This document shows positions 1-9,542 of a stretch of 56,863 nt of DNA, piece after piece. Position 1 is the first letter of the stretch. Each line of letters starts with the position of its first letter. The notes beneath the pieces were generated by a model. The model had not been told where the DNA came from. It saw nothing but the letters and a program-made list of their open reading frames with translations, and made no database searches. The stretch comes from an uncultured Eubacteriales bacterium (GTDB lineage: Bacteria > Bacillota > Clostridia > Peptostreptococcales > Anaerovoracaceae), in the NCBI GenBank assembly GCA_902790905.1, contig CADATO010000013.1:1-56863 (forward strand). Direction: 5' to 3'. The position numbers were made by a program, and so were the translations under genes.

Positions 1-96
1 GCTGTAAATGTTGAAATTCCAACGATTTATCCGGTTGTTAATGAGAAAAGCCCCGGCTTGGCGGATCGCCAAGTCCAGGACTTTGTCTACAGTCTG

Positions 97-124
97 AGAA
101 GCTCTCCCTTGCGGGAGAGCTTCT
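97..124 (+). terminator. Rho-independent terminator-like hairpin
   Basis: A perfect 12-bp stem (arms 97-108 and 113-124, loop TTGC) is followed on the plus strand by a T-rich stretch (TTAGTGCATCTTGTTTT). It most likely ends a gene lying to the left of the window. On the minus strand the stem is not followed by Ts, so it is a weaker candidate for ending panC. A second small palindrome, CTTGGCG-GAT-CGCCAAG, lies at 56-72. I see no gene in bases 1-180. Confidence 0.6.
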
Positions 125-180
125 TTAGTGCATCTTGTTTTCCGGGACAGAGGACACCTCAGACCCGTGCGGCAGAGCGA

Positions 181-1044
181 TTACTCGACGATAAAGTTGT
201 CGATCAGGCGCGTTTTGCCGATGTAGACGGCCATCGCGACCAGTGTGCCGGGCTCGAGCCCTTCAACCGGCTGCAGGTTATACCCGTCGACCGCGGAGAC
301 ATAGTCGATCTTTGCGAGCGGCTCTTCCTCGATCAGCGCGCGCATCGCGGTCAGAACGACTTCCGCATTGCGGTTGCCGTCGGCAATCAGCTTCTTTGCG
401 AGCGCGATGGATCTGGACAGGACGAGCGCCGCCTGGCGTTCCTCCGCATTCAGGTAGGTGTTGCGGGAGGACTTGGCCAGACCGTCTTCTTCGCGGATGA
501 TCGGGCAGCCGACGATCTCGATGCCGTAGGACATGTCGCGGACCATGCGGCGGATGACGACCAGCTGCTGGGCGTCCTTCTGTCCGAAGAAGGCTTTGTC
601 GGGAGTGACAATGTTGAACAGCTTGGAAACGACGGTGCACACGCCGCGGAAATGGATCGGGCGGGTCTTGCCGCACAGTTGCTTGGGCATATCATCCAGG
701 ATCTCGACGTACGTCGCCGCATCCGGTGCGTACATCTCTTCGACAGACGGATGGAAGACGAGGCTGCAGCCGTGTTCTTCGAGCAGCCCGCAGTCCCTGT
801 CAAAGTCGCGCGGATAGGCTTCGAGGTCTTCGCCGGGGCCGAACTGGGTCGGGTTGACAAAGACGGATGCAACTACTTTGTCGCACTGCGCCGCGGCGGC
901 ATCCACCAGGCTGGTGTGCCCCTCGTGCAGGTATCCCATTGTGGGGACAAGACCGACGGTCAGGCCGGCGGCCTTCCATTCACGTACCTGGGCACGGACG
1001 TCTGCGATCGTTTCGGCAATCAGCATATTCTTATAGGTGTTCAT
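181..1044 (-). CDS. panC: Pantothenate synthetase PanC
   Basis: Pantothenate synthetase (pantoate-beta-alanine ligase) condenses pantoate with beta-alanine using ATP, the last step of vitamin B5 synthesis, in the cytoplasm. The 287-residue protein has the usual family length. The ATP-binding PTMGYLHEGH signature of the cytidylyltransferase-like fold is near residue 35, and the FGQKDAQQ and SSRNTYL blocks follow. The start is supported by AAAGGGA a few bases upstream. It is the last gene of a panG-panB-panC run on the minus strand, 21 bases after panB. No panD is visible here, so beta-alanine must come from elsewhere. Confidence 0.96.
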   Translation of the reverse strand: MNTYKNMLIAETIADVRAQVREWKAAGLTVGLVPTMGYLHEGHTSLVDAAAAQCDKVVASVFVNPTQFGPGEDLEAYPRDFDRDCGLLEEHGCSLVFHPSVEEMYAPDAATYVEILDDMPKQLCGKTRPIHFRGVCTVVSKLFNIVTPDKAFFGQKDAQQLVVIRRMVRDMSYGIEIVGCPIIREEDGLAKSSRNTYLNAEERQAALVLSRSIALAKKLIADGNRNAEVVLTAMRALIEEEPLAKIDYVSAVDGYNLQPVEGLEPGTLVAMAVYIGKTRLIDNFIVE

Positions 1045-1065
1045 AGATTGTTCATTCCCTTTCTT

Positions 1066-1920
1066 TTATCTGTCTTCGTATTCTGCATCGAGAGCTGCCA
1101 GGAACTCGTCCGAGCAGTCGCTCTTGGCGTAGGTGTTCTCCGGTGCGGGGAAGGCGCCTGCCTTGACTTCGCTGTCATAAGCGCGGAAGGCTTCCTTCAT
1201 GGTCTCGCCGACCTCGGCAAAGTGTTTGCAGAACTTCGGCGTGAAGCCGGACATGCCGAGCATATCCTGATAGACGAGGACCTGTGCATCGCAGGCTGCG
1301 CTCGCGCCGATGCCGATGGTGATGGCTCTGCACTTTTTGGTGATCAGTGCGGCGAGTTTGGGCGGGACAGCTTCCAGCGTGATCGCGAAAGCGCCGGCTT
1401 CTTCGACCGCCAGCGCATCTTCGAGGATGCGGCGGGCATTCGCTTCGCCCTTGCCCTGGACCTTGAATCCGCCGAATGCGTTGACGGACTGCGGTGTCAG
1501 ACCGACATGGCCGACGACCGGGATGCCGGCACCGGTGATCGCCTTGATCTGCGGCGCCATATCCTTGCCGCCTTCGAGCTTAACAGCCTGGCAGCCGGTT
1601 TCCTTCATGATGCGGCCGGCGTTCTCCAGCGCCTGGGCGGGGGAGATCTGGTAGCTCATGAAAGGCATGTCCACGACAACGAACGTGGATTCGCAGCCGC
1701 GAACCACGCTTTTACCGTACGTGATCATGTCGTCGACTGTGACCGGCAGGGTGTCGCTGTACCCGAGCATTGTCATGCCAAGGCTGTCGCCGACCAGAAT
1801 CATGTTGATGCCCGCTTCGTCGATCAGTCTTGCGGTGGAGTAATCGTAGCAGGTCAGCTGCGTGATCTTCTCCCCGTTGTTTTTCATTTCTGCAAGAGTG
1901 GCTACTGTGTTTTTGGCCAT
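1066..1920 (-). CDS. panB: 3-methyl-2-oxobutanoate hydroxymethyltransferase PanB
   Basis: PanB transfers a hydroxymethyl group from methylene-tetrahydrofolate to alpha-ketoisovalerate, giving ketopantoate, the first committed step to pantothenate. The start MAKNTVATLAEMK at 1920 has a strong AAGGAGG site eight bases upstream, so the reading frame further upstream (to 2199) is not part of the protein. The 284 residues match the family length. The LVGDSLGM (metal-binding Asp), VKLEGG, GHVGLTPQ and ITIGIGAS blocks are all present. Its first 19 bases overlap the end of panG, indicating translational coupling in a panGBC operon. Confidence 0.96.
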   Translation of the reverse strand: MAKNTVATLAEMKNNGEKITQLTCYDYSTARLIDEAGINMILVGDSLGMTMLGYSDTLPVTVDDMITYGKSVVRGCESTFVVVDMPFMSYQISPAQALENAGRIMKETGCQAVKLEGGKDMAPQIKAITGAGIPVVGHVGLTPQSVNAFGGFKVQGKGEANARRILEDALAVEEAGAFAITLEAVPPKLAALITKKCRAITIGIGASAACDAQVLVYQDMLGMSGFTPKFCKHFAEVGETMKEAFRAYDSEVKAGAFPAPENTYAKSDCSDEFLAALDAEYEDR

Positions 1921-2777
1921 GGATCTGTACCTCCTTTTAGTCCATCCATGAGCGCGCTGTAGTCCTCCTCCGGGTGGCGGCGGCTCGCCATTTCCACCAG
2001 TTTCGCGGAGGCTGCGCGGTAGAGGGCCTGCTCTGTCCCTTCGGGGATGCAGGCCAGATGCTTTTTCACGGTTCCTGCGTCGTTGCGTTCCACCGGCCCG
2101 GTGAGGGCGTCCTGGGGACCCACTTGCAGGATACGCTGCAGGTTGCTGCGCACCAGAGGTGCGAGGGCTTCCAGTGCGAGGGCATGCGTGAATCCGCACT
2201 CTTCGAGTAGTTCGACGCTGGTCTGCACCAGAGCGCAGTACAGATTGCTGGCGATCGCGCAGGCCGCGTGGTAGCGGACTTTGGCGTCCCCGGGAATGAT
2301 CTGCACCCTAAGATGGAGCGATTCCAGAAATGTCTTCCACTGCGAAAGATGTGCATCATCGCCTTCTACACAAAAGAAAGCACCCTCCAATTCAAGATAG
2401 GACTCGTCTTTGCTGCTTACGGGAAAAAGCGGATGGATGGAATAGCCGGAGGCGCCGGTTTGCTCGATCGCGGGGAATGCTTCCCGGGCGGTCATGGCGC
2501 CGCTGCAGTGACACAGCATTTTACCGGCGAGACCATACTGCCGTAGCCCTTCATAGACCGTCGTGATCATGCGGTCGGGTACCGTGAGGAAGAGCGCATC
2601 GCTTTCCTCGATCAGAGCGGCAGGATCATCGTACGCCTTCGTTCCGGTGAACGCGGCGGCCTCCTGTGCGGACGCAAAGGTCCGGCTGTAATAGCCGGTC
2701 ACTTCAATGCCCCTTTCGGCAAAGTACTTGCCCAGGGTGCATCCGACTTTCCCTGCTCCGATCAGTCCGATCTTCAT
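1902..2777 (-). CDS. panG: Rossmann-fold DUF2520 oxidoreductase, probable ketopantoate reductase PanG
   Basis: The protein (291 aa) opens with MKIGLIGAGKVGCTLG, a GxGxxG dinucleotide-binding motif of a Rossmann fold, and has a C-terminal helical domain of the DUF2520 type found in ProC/PanE-like dehydrogenases. No classical panE is seen beside panB and panC, and a PanG-type ketopantoate reductase is known from Francisella and some Firmicutes in the same operon setting. I infer it reduces ketopantoate to pantoate with NAD(P)H. The only in-frame Met near the Rossmann motif is at 2777; an AAGGA lies about 12 bases upstream. It is first in the operon and overlaps panB by 19 bases. The specific substrate is inferred from context. 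Confidence 0.75.
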   Translation of the reverse strand: MKIGLIGAGKVGCTLGKYFAERGIEVTGYYSRTFASAQEAAAFTGTKAYDDPAALIEESDALFLTVPDRMITTVYEGLRQYGLAGKMLCHCSGAMTAREAFPAIEQTGASGYSIHPLFPVSSKDESYLELEGAFFCVEGDDAHLSQWKTFLESLHLRVQIIPGDAKVRYHAACAIASNLYCALVQTSVELLEECGFTHALALEALAPLVRSNLQRILQVGPQDALTGPVERNDAGTVKKHLACIPEGTEQALYRAASAKLVEMASRRHPEEDYSALMDGLKGGTDPWPKTQ

Positions 2778-2824
2778 GGTATCATGCGGTCCTTCTGAGA
2801 GTGTGTGCAATATCTCGCGACGAT

Positions 2825-2853
2825 ATTGTAGCACCGAAGAGAATGCAATACAA
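2825..2853 (-). promoter_or_regulatory. Sigma-A-type promoter of the panGBC operon
   Basis: On the minus strand TTGTAT (2848-2853), a 17-base spacer and TACAAT (2825-2830) lie about 50 bases upstream of the panG start. The spacing is ideal for sigma-A. Confidence 0.6.
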
Positions 2854-2874
2854 GAAACAGGAATATAAAAAAAC

Positions 2875-2893
2875 GCCCGCAGGCGCTGCGGGC
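2875..2893 (-). terminator. Rho-independent terminator of the lipoprotein metallopeptidase gene
   Basis: Reading the minus strand, an 8-bp GC stem (GCCCGCAG / CTGCGGGC with a 3-base loop) is followed by G and a run of seven Ts (2867-2873). It lies just after the stop at 2898 and separates this gene from panG. Confidence 0.85.
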
Positions 2894-2897
2894 AGGA

Positions 2898-4010
2898 TCA
2901 TTCGAACGCGCAGGGGTATTTTCGTTTGATCTCAGGGAACTGTTCGATCATCGCACCGCCGTCGCCCCAGCCGATGAAGTACAGGGTGACGGGGCTCATG
3001 TCTTTTGTGATCTCCTCGAAATTGGAGGTATTGTCGTCCTCGTACGTGTAGTACATGATCTCGTCCGGATAGGTGTCCGCCACGTAGTCGGACAGTTCCT
3101 GCGAAATGTTATCCACCTTGGTTTCCTGGTACAGGTCGCACGCCCCGAAGAGGTGCAGGATCTCGTGCGCGTAGGTGGCCGGGTTTTCGTACTCGTCCGG
3201 CGCGCTCTCGTCGTACATGTAGAGATTGGCGAACTCATGGTAGCTGATGGTATCCCAGCCCGCGTTGCCGGTCGGCGTGTAGGGGTAGGCGAACGACGTC
3301 CCCTCGCCGGGCAGGAAGATCAGGAACCCGACCGAGTCGGTGTCGTATGTCTCCTTGATCGCGTTCAGATCGAGGGTGTACAGGAATTCGCCGATCGTAT
3401 CCGCATAGGTCAGAGAGATCTCTTTGCGGCTCTCTTTGAGCATGCCTTCCGCTTCAAATTCGTATGTCAGCGAGGGCTCGTTGCAGATGACGTTGAGCGA
3501 TACGCCGTTCTCGGCAGCCTTCTGCTCCATCCATTCCGCGGCGATGTCCACCGCCTCCTTCGTGTAGGAGATCTCGTCGTCGGTGAAGTCATTGCTGCCG
3601 TCGATGAGGTACACGCTGACCAGCACGACATCGTCCTGCAGAAATCTGGCGCTGCCCTGCGGCGAGAGGCCGTTCTGCCAGCCTTCGTCCGTGCCTTTGC
3701 GGATGCCGCCTGTCCCGCTGGTGTCGGTGCGGTCCTTGTCGCCGTCCGCATAGTAAATAAGATCGTCGTTGCCGAGCAGCTCCCCGAAGCCGCGGTTGAG
3801 CGCCTCGAAGAAAGACTCGATCTGCCGGACGCCGGGCAGGTCGGAGAATCGCTCCAGCCCCACCGGATCGCCGGAGAAAATGCCGCACCCGGACAGAGAG
3901 AGCGCCATGAGCAGGCACAGCAAGAGCGCCGCTGCGCGTTTCCCTGCGCTGCTGCGGATACCGTGCTGTGCGATTCTATGATCGGATGCGGAAAAACGTT
4001 CTGTTTTCAT
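2898..4010 (-). CDS. Putative lipoprotein zinc metallopeptidase
   Basis: The product is probably exported and lipid-anchored. Residues about 25-42 form a hydrophobic signal ending in the lipobox LSGC, with Cys42 the expected lipidation site. Near residue 280 is HEILHLFGACD, which fits the metzincin-like zinc pattern HExxHxxGxxH/D with Asp as third ligand; an acidic, Tyr-rich tail follows. No family name can be given with confidence, but an extracellular metallopeptidase is likely. I chose Met at 4010 (MKTERF); Met at 4028 is six residues earlier and neither has a clear ribosome site. The gene is divergent from guaB and has its own terminator, so it is probably monocistronic. Confidence 0.75.
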   Translation of the reverse strand: MKTERFSASDHRIAQHGIRSSAGKRAAALLLCLLMALSLSGCGIFSGDPVGLERFSDLPGVRQIESFFEALNRGFGELLGNDDLIYYADGDKDRTDTSGTGGIRKGTDEGWQNGLSPQGSARFLQDDVVLVSVYLIDGSNDFTDDEISYTKEAVDIAAEWMEQKAAENGVSLNVICNEPSLTYEFEAEGMLKESRKEISLTYADTIGEFLYTLDLNAIKETYDTDSVGFLIFLPGEGTSFAYPYTPTGNAGWDTISYHEFANLYMYDESAPDEYENPATYAHEILHLFGACDLYQETKVDNISQELSDYVADTYPDEIMYYTYEDDNTSNFEEITKDMSPVTLYFIGWGDGGAMIEQFPEIKRKYPCAFE

Positions 4011-4032
4011 GGGGATATTGTACCGCATTCTG

Positions 4033-4061
4033 TTGAAAAAGACAGCATCATGGAGTACAAT
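4033..4061 (+). promoter_or_regulatory. Promoter of guaB
   Basis: TTGAAA (4033-4038), a 17-base spacer and TACAAT (4056-4061) form a good sigma-A promoter; a second TACAAT lies at 4069-4074. The leader of about 75 bases has only a small CCTGC-AAC-GCAGG hairpin (4091-4103). No purine riboswitch fold is visible. Confidence 0.65.
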
Positions 4062-4143
4062 AAATCATTACAATAAAATGGCGTAAAAGGACCTGCAACG
4101 CAGGCGATTCAGATACAACACCCCGCACCGTGAGGAGGAGACA

Positions 4144-5655
4144 ATGGCAACATACTTCAACGAACCGTCCCGTACTTTCAATGAATATCTGCTGATCCCG
4201 GGGTATTCCTCGTCGGAGTGCCGCACAGAGAACGTTTCTCTGAAGACACCGCTGGCGAAATACCGCAAGGGCGAAGAGGAGTCGCCGGTCTCCATCAACA
4301 TCCCGCTGGTTTCGGCGGTCATGCAGGCGGTCTCCGATGACAATCTGGCCATCGCACTCGCTAAGGAAGGCGGCATTTCCTTCATCTTCGGCTCCCAGTC
4401 CATCGAGAGCCAGGCGGCCATGGTCAAGCGCGTCAAGGACTACAAGGCGGGCTTCGTCAAGAGCGACAGCAACGTGCGTCCCGACCAGACACTGGCGGAC
4501 ATCATCGCACTGAAAGAAAAATACGGTCACAGCACCATCGCGGTCACCGAGGACGGCACTGCAGAGGGCAAGATGGTCGGTCTGGTCACGAGCCGCGACT
4601 ACCGCGTCAGCCGCATGGATCTCTCCACACCGGTCAGCGAGTTCATGACACCGTTCGAAAAACTGGTCGTTGCAGAGGACGGCGTTTCCCTGAAGGAAGC
4701 GAACGACATCCTCTGGGACAACAAACTGAATGCGCTGCCTGTCGTGGACAAGGAACAGCGTCTGCAGGCATTTGTCTTCCGCAAGGACTACGACAGCCAC
4801 AAGACCAATCCGCTGGAAGTGCTCGACGAGCATAAGAGATACCTCGTCGGCGCAGGCATCAACACCCGTGACTATGAACAGCGCGTGCCGGCACTCGTAG
4901 AGGCGGGTGCGGACATCTTCACCATCGACAGCTCCGAGGGCTACTCCGAATGGCAGTCCCGCACGATCGCGTGGATCCGCGAGAAGTACGGCGACACCGT
5001 CAAGGTCGGCGCAGGCAACGTTGTCGACGCGGAAGGGTTCCGTTTCCTCGCAGACGCAGGTGCGGACTTCGTCAAGATCGGTATCGGCGGCGGTTCCATC
5101 TGCATCACCAGAGAGCAGAAGGGCATCGGCCGCGGCCAGGCATCCGCGGTACAGGATGTCGCAGAAGCGCGCAACAAGTACTTTGAAGAGACCGGCATCT
5201 ACATTCCGATCTGCTCCGACGGCGGCATCGTCTACGACTACCACATGACGCTGGCGCTGGCGATGGGTGCGGACTTCCTGATGCTCGGCAGATACTTTGC
5301 AAGATTTGATGAGGCGCCGGGCGCAAGACTCAGCGTCAACGGCAACTACGTCAAGGAGTACTGGGGCGAAGGTTCCAACAGAGCCCGCAACTGGCAGCGC
5401 TACGACATGGGCGGCGACAGCAAGCTGTCCTTCGAGGAAGGCGTCGACAGCTACGTCCCGTACGCCGGCAGCCTCTCCGACAACGTCCGCCAGTCCCTGC
5501 AGAAGGTCAAGTCGACCATGTGCAACTGCGGTGCGCTCTCCATCGAAGAGCTCCAGAAGAACGCCAAACTGACGCTCGTCTCCGCGACCTCCATCGTCGA
5601 GGGCGGTGCGCACGACGTCATCAAGAAAGATACGTCCACCGTCGTGAACAGATAG
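4144..5655 (+). CDS. guaB: IMP dehydrogenase GuaB
   Basis: IMP dehydrogenase oxidises IMP to XMP with NAD, the rate-limiting step towards GMP. At 503 residues it has the TIM barrel interrupted by two CBS domains (about residues 100-230, including [10 protein letters not shown] and [10 protein letters not shown]). The active-site loop [12 protein letters not shown] carries the catalytic Cys, and the flap [12 protein letters not shown] is also recognisable. This sequence type is the long form common in clostridia. A GAGGAGG site precedes the ATG. The gene is followed by a hairpin and then guaA, so the two steps from IMP to GMP lie together. Confidence 0.95.
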   Translation: MATYFNEPSRTFNEYLLIPGYSSSECRTENVSLKTPLAKYRKGEEESPVSINIPLVSAVMQAVSDDNLAIALAKEGGISFIFGSQSIESQAAMVKRVKDYKAGFVKSDSNVRPDQTLADIIALKEKYGHSTIAVTEDGTAEGKMVGLVTSRDYRVSRMDLSTPVSEFMTPFEKLVVAEDGVSLKEANDILWDNKLNALPVVDKEQRLQAFVFRKDYDSHKTNPLEVLDEHKRYLVGAGINTRDYEQRVPALVEAGADIFTIDSSEGYSEWQSRTIAWIREKYGDTVKVGAGNVVDAEGFRFLADAGADFVKIGIGGGSICITREQKGIGRGQASAVQDVAEARNKYFEETGIYIPICSDGGIVYDYHMTLALAMGADFLMLGRYFARFDEAPGARLSVNGNYVKEYWGEGSNRARNWQRYDMGGDSKLSFEEGVDSYVPYAGSLSDNVRQSLQKVKSTMCNCGALSIEELQKNAKLTLVSATSIVEGGAHDVIKKDTSTVVNR

Positions 5656-5679
5656 CGGGGCGGCAGAATATGCAAGCCT

Positions 5680-5704
5680 ATCCGCCGGTATCCTGCCGGC
5701 GGAT
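5680..5704 (+). terminator. Intercistronic hairpin between guaB and guaA
   Basis: A perfect 9-bp stem (5680-5688 with 5696-5704, seven-base loop) is followed by TCTCATTTG. The T tract is weak, so it may act as a partial terminator or as an RNA-stability element that sets the guaB:guaA ratio. Confidence 0.5.
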
Positions 5705-5725
5705 TCTCATTTGAAAGGAATCCTT

Positions 5726-7333
5726 ATGTCCAACGAAACAGCAAGATCCAACGAAACCATTCTGGTCCTCGACTTCGGCGGCCAGTATAACCAACTGATC
5801 GCCCGCCGCGTGCGCGAATGCCACGTCTACGCGGAGGTGCATCCGTACACGATGCCGGTCGAGGAGATCCGCGCGATGGCGCCGAAGGGCATCATCTTCA
5901 CGGGCGGCCCGAACAGCGTGTTCGGCGAGAGCGCGCTGAAATACGATCCGGCGCTCTTCGAGCTCGGTGTGCCGATCCTCGGCATCTGCTACGGCGCACA
6001 GCTGATGGCGCATGCGCTGGGCGGTGTCGTCCAGACGGCGGAGACCAGCGAGTACGGCAAGACGGATGTGGTCATCAGAGATGGTTACTATGGTGCATCG
6101 GCCGTCAACTCGGCGGAAGGCGGCAGCCTCCTGTTCAAGGATGTGCCGAAGAAGTCTGTTGTGTGGATGAGCCACACCGACCGCATCGTGCAGGCGCCGG
6201 AAGGATTTGTTGTGACGGCGGAGACAGCGGACTGCCCGGTCGCGGCGATGGAAGACGCGGCGCGCGGATTCTACGCGGTCCAGTTCCATCCGGAGGTCAT
6301 GCACAGCCAGTACGGCAAGCACATGCTGCGCTCGTTCGTGCTCGATGTCTGCCAGTGCGCCGGCGACTGGGAGATGGGCTCCTTCGTCGAGAAGTCCATC
6401 CAGGCGATCCGCGAGAAGGTCGGCGACGGCAAGGTGCTCTGCGCCCTGTCCGGCGGCGTCGACAGCTCGGTCGCGGCGGTCCTGCTCAGCAAGGCGGTCG
6501 GCAAGCAGCTGACCTGCGTATTCGTCGACCAGGGTCTTCTGCGCAAGGACGAGGGCGACCAGGTTGAGGCGGTCTTCGGTCCCGACGGTCCGTACGACCT
6601 CAACTTCGTGCGCGCCAACGTGCAGGAGCGATTCTATGAAAAACTGGCCGGTGTCGAAGAGCCGGAACAGAAGAGAAAGATCATCGGCGAGGAGTTCATC
6701 CGCGTCTTTGAGGAAGAGGCAAAGAAGATCGGTGCGGTCGATTACCTCGTGCAGGGGACGATCTACCCGGACGTCATCGAGAGCGGTCTCGGCGACAGCG
6801 CGGTCATCAAGTCCCACCATAACGTCGGCGGTCTGCCGGACCATGTCGACTTCAAGGAGATCATCGAGCCGCTGCGCATGCTCTTTAAAGACGAAGTGCG
6901 CCAGGCCGGTCTTGAGCTCGGCATTCCGGAGAACCTCGTATTCAGACAGCCGTTCCCCGGCCCCGGTCTTGCGATCCGCATCATCGGCGAGGTGACGGCG
7001 GAGAAGGTGAAGATGGTCCAGGAAGCGGATGCGATCTTCCGTGAAGAGGTCGAGAGCTACCAGGACGGCAGATATGCGAAGACGCTGGGGCAGTACTTCG
7101 CGGCCCTGACCAACATGCGGTCGGTCGGCGTCATGGGCGATTTCAGAACCTACGACTATGCCGTCGCGCTCCGCGCGGTCCAGACCTCGGACTTCATGAC
7201 GGCCGAGGCGGCGCAGATCCCGTGGGAGATCCTCATGCGGGTCACCACGCGCATCGTCAACGAAGTGCCGCACGTCAGCCGCGTCATGTACGACTGCACG
7301 ACCAAACCGCCGGCGACGATCGAGATGGAATAA
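5726..7333 (+). CDS. guaA: GMP synthase (glutamine-hydrolysing) GuaA
   Basis: GuaA aminates XMP to GMP using ATP and glutamine-derived ammonia. The 535-residue protein has an N-terminal class I glutamine amidotransferase domain ([10 protein letters not shown]; nucleophile elbow GICYGAQL with the catalytic Cys; FHPEV with the catalytic His), an ATP pyrophosphatase domain with the P-loop LSGGVDSSV, and the C-terminal dimerisation domain ending in [11 protein letters not shown]. The start at 5726 (MSNETARS) is preceded by GAAAGGA; an upstream in-frame ATG at 5711 has no ribosome site. It follows guaB and ends at a strong terminator. Confidence 0.97.
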   Translation: MSNETARSNETILVLDFGGQYNQLIARRVRECHVYAEVHPYTMPVEEIRAMAPKGIIFTGGPNSVFGESALKYDPALFELGVPILGICYGAQLMAHALGGVVQTAETSEYGKTDVVIRDGYYGASAVNSAEGGSLLFKDVPKKSVVWMSHTDRIVQAPEGFVVTAETADCPVAAMEDAARGFYAVQFHPEVMHSQYGKHMLRSFVLDVCQCAGDWEMGSFVEKSIQAIREKVGDGKVLCALSGGVDSSVAAVLLSKAVGKQLTCVFVDQGLLRKDEGDQVEAVFGPDGPYDLNFVRANVQERFYEKLAGVEEPEQKRKIIGEEFIRVFEEEAKKIGAVDYLVQGTIYPDVIESGLGDSAVIKSHHNVGGLPDHVDFKEIIEPLRMLFKDEVRQAGLELGIPENLVFRQPFPGPGLAIRIIGEVTAEKVKMVQEADAIFREEVESYQDGRYAKTLGQYFAALTNMRSVGVMGDFRTYDYAVALRAVQTSDFMTAEAAQIPWEILMRVTTRIVNEVPHVSRVMYDCTTKPPATIEME

Positions 7334-7364
7334 GCAAATCGCCTGAAACAGCAAATAAATCACG

Positions 7365-7393
7365 CAGCCAGCAGCATTGCCGGCTGTTTTTTT
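7365..7393 (+). terminator. Terminator after guaA
   Basis: The arms CAGCC (7365-7369) and GGCTG (7382-7386), extended inward past one mismatch, are followed by seven Ts (7387-7393). Confidence 0.8.
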
Positions 7394-7403
7394 GCTCAAA
7401 AAG

Positions 7404-7412
7404 TGGTATAGT
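7404..7412 (+). promoter_or_regulatory. Extended -10 promoter of the acyltransferase gene
   Basis: TGGTATAGT (TGn plus TATAGT) lies about 40 bases upstream of the gene, just after the guaA terminator. No good -35 box is seen. It is followed at once by TAATCGCT, a one-base variant of the iterated motif core. Confidence 0.45.
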
Positions 7413-7453
7413 AATCGCTGTACGTTTTTACCAATTGATGTATAGAAAGGGCA

Positions 7454-8587
7454 ATGAGCGGCGACCGCGCAATGGAAGGAAACTCGATTTCATATCAGAA
7501 AAAGCCGCGCATTATGTGGATCGACATCATGCGCGGTCTTTTGATGTTCTGGGTCATCTTCGGCCACATCACCGAGGATAAGGCACAGATCGTCTATATC
7601 TATTCGTTCCACATGCCGGCGTACTTTTTCCTGACCGGCATGACGCTGGCGTTCCGGAAAGACCAGCAGCTCGGAGCCTTCGTGCTGGATAAGTTCCTGG
7701 GGCTGATGGTGCCGTACTTTGTGCTCAACCTCTACGCGGCGCCGTTCCGGGAATGGCTGGAGGTCGTGGGTGAGGCGAACTCGCAGAGCTTCCCGGATCT
7801 GCTGTTCGGCATTATGTATTCCAATGCGGACAGCGGGTACAAGATGGCCTCCAATACGTTGTGGTTCATCCCGTGCCTGTTCCTGGCGTCGGTGCTGTTT
7901 TTCTGCATCAAAAAACTGTGCAGCGGAGACATGCGCATGATGACCGCCTTCACGGCTGCGCTGGTGTTCTCCTGCTGGGTGGCCAATCTGAACCATGGCG
8001 GGGGCGGCCCGTCGCACTACCGCGGGGCGATCTTCTCGGTTGTCTTCGTGCTGGCGGGGTATCTGTTCTCGCAGCACCGCGTTCAGATAGATGCAGCAGT
8101 CAGCCATTATAAAGGAATCGCTCTGGCGGCGGTGCCGGCACTGCTGGTCATCGGCTGGCGCCTTGCTGTGCGCAACGGCTATGTCAGCATCATCCACAAC
8201 GAATACAAGTCGCTGCTGTTGTTTTACGCATCCGCGCTGGTGACAACACTGGCGCTGGCCATCTTCCTGATGCTCGCGGCAAAGAGCAAAGCGATTCTTA
8301 AAGTATGCAAGCCAATCGACTTCATCGGCCGCAAGACACTTCCGTATATTGCCTTTCAGGTGCCTTTTATGAAACTGATGTGGCACTACATGCCGGGCAC
8401 ATTCGGAACAAAGGCGATGCCTTGGCTTTTGCTTCAGACAGTCATCCTGTATTTCGGTATGATGCCGTTTGCGTGGGCGGTGGATCGCTACGTTCCGCGG
8501 GCGTCTGTGCTGAAAACCTGGATCGGAGCGGGAAGAAAAAGACTTGGATCTGGTAATGTCCAATATCAAGAGGAATACCGGAAATGA
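7454..8587 (+). CDS. Acyltransferase family 3 membrane protein
   Basis: A multi-pass membrane protein (377 aa, about ten hydrophobic segments) of the acyltransferase 3 family, which moves acyl groups to surface glycans, lipids or small molecules. The family's opening signature is visible as IMWIDIMRGLLMFWVIFGHI, with the Arg and His expected at the cytoplasmic active site; FHMPAYFFLTGM is also typical. The target molecule cannot be told. The start has AGAAAGGG upstream. Its stop overlaps the start of the next gene in ATGATG, so the two are translationally coupled. Confidence 0.85.
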   Translation: MSGDRAMEGNSISYQKKPRIMWIDIMRGLLMFWVIFGHITEDKAQIVYIYSFHMPAYFFLTGMTLAFRKDQQLGAFVLDKFLGLMVPYFVLNLYAAPFREWLEVVGEANSQSFPDLLFGIMYSNADSGYKMASNTLWFIPCLFLASVLFFCIKKLCSGDMRMMTAFTAALVFSCWVANLNHGGGGPSHYRGAIFSVVFVLAGYLFSQHRVQIDAAVSHYKGIALAAVPALLVIGWRLAVRNGYVSIIHNEYKSLLLFYASALVTTLALAIFLMLAAKSKAILKVCKPIDFIGRKTLPYIAFQVPFMKLMWHYMPGTFGTKAMPWLLLQTVILYFGMMPFAWAVDRYVPRASVLKTWIGAGRKRLGSGNVQYQEEYRK

Positions 8588-9486
8588 TGAAACAAAATAG
8601 AAGTGATGAGCACTCAATACAGTCGCAGTTTTTAGAGAAACTCTACGGCGAACTGCCAATGGGATGGCCTGTGGTGATTCTGCTGGCGGTGGGGGCGGCG
8701 GTCCTAACTGCGGCAGTCCTGATCCTGCCGGTTTTTAAGGACACTTCCTTTGAACGGATCGGCGTGTATCTGGAGTTCTGGTTTGTGCCGGCAATCCTGA
8801 TCATGGCGAACTGCGAAAAGCCGCTCGAGTCGGCCTTGAAGGTATTTGTGTTTTTCCTGATCAGTCAGCCGCTCATCTACCTGTTGCAGGTCCCGTTCAC
8901 GATGTTTGGCTGGGGCATCTTCATGTTCTACAAACGCTGGTTCATCATGACGCTTGCGACCTTCCCGATGGCATTCATCGGCTGGTACATCACAAAGCGG
9001 AACTGGCTGAGCGTGCTGATCTTTGCCCCGGTGCTGGCGTATCTGGGGTATGTGGCTTATGGGTGCGCGGCGGGCAATCCCACATATATTCTGGCGGCGG
9101 TGTTCTGCGCGATACAGATCATCGTCTATGTCCTGGCCTTTTTCCCGGGCGTGCTGCAGAAGATTGCCGGCCTGGCGATCCCTGTCATCGTGGCTGTTGT
9201 GCTTTCGTTCACGACGACGCATGTGGATCTGACAGGCGAGGAATCGCTGCCGGAGGCTCCGTCTTTCTCTGAAGAGGCGGTGATGCTGATGGACTGGAAT
9301 GAAACGTTCAACGTCCAGCTGATCGATCCGCAGACAGGCAAGGTTTACTTCCATGCCAGTGACTACGGTACGACCTCCTTCGCGGTACAGGACGGAGATA
9401 CGGTTTATCATTACACGCTGGAGGTCTACGACGACAACGGCGAGGACCGGGCTAAGTTCACCTTTGACGGAACGGACAAAGAGTAG
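8584..9486 (+). CDS. Polytopic membrane protein of unknown function
   Basis: The protein (300 aa) has six or seven hydrophobic segments between residues about 20 and 215, followed by a soluble C-terminal domain of about 85 residues rich in acidic and aromatic residues that looks like a small beta domain. I do not recognise the family. The four-base overlap with the upstream acyltransferase gene suggests the two proteins act together, perhaps in surface modification. Two ATGs (8584 and 8587) are possible starts. It ends before a strong terminator. Confidence 0.7.
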   Translation: MMKQNRSDEHSIQSQFLEKLYGELPMGWPVVILLAVGAAVLTAAVLILPVFKDTSFERIGVYLEFWFVPAILIMANCEKPLESALKVFVFFLISQPLIYLLQVPFTMFGWGIFMFYKRWFIMTLATFPMAFIGWYITKRNWLSVLIFAPVLAYLGYVAYGCAAGNPTYILAAVFCAIQIIVYVLAFFPGVLQKIAGLAIPVIVAVVLSFTTTHVDLTGEESLPEAPSFSEEAVMLMDWNETFNVQLIDPQTGKVYFHASDYGTTSFAVQDGDTVYHYTLEVYDDNGEDRAKFTFDGTDKE

Positions 9487-9542
9487 CGCCTGCGCGCAGC
9501 GAAGTAACTGCCCTGCGGCCTTAAGAACCACATAACGGACAT

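Noticed and set aside
58..1962. Plus-strand frame of 634 codons over panC and panB
   Set aside because: Antisense shadow of two well-identified genes and runs straight through a terminator hairpin.
4029..4143. Possible guanine/xanthine riboswitch in the guaB leader
   Set aside because: Only about 75 leader bases, one small hairpin, and none of the conserved purine-riboswitch core seen.
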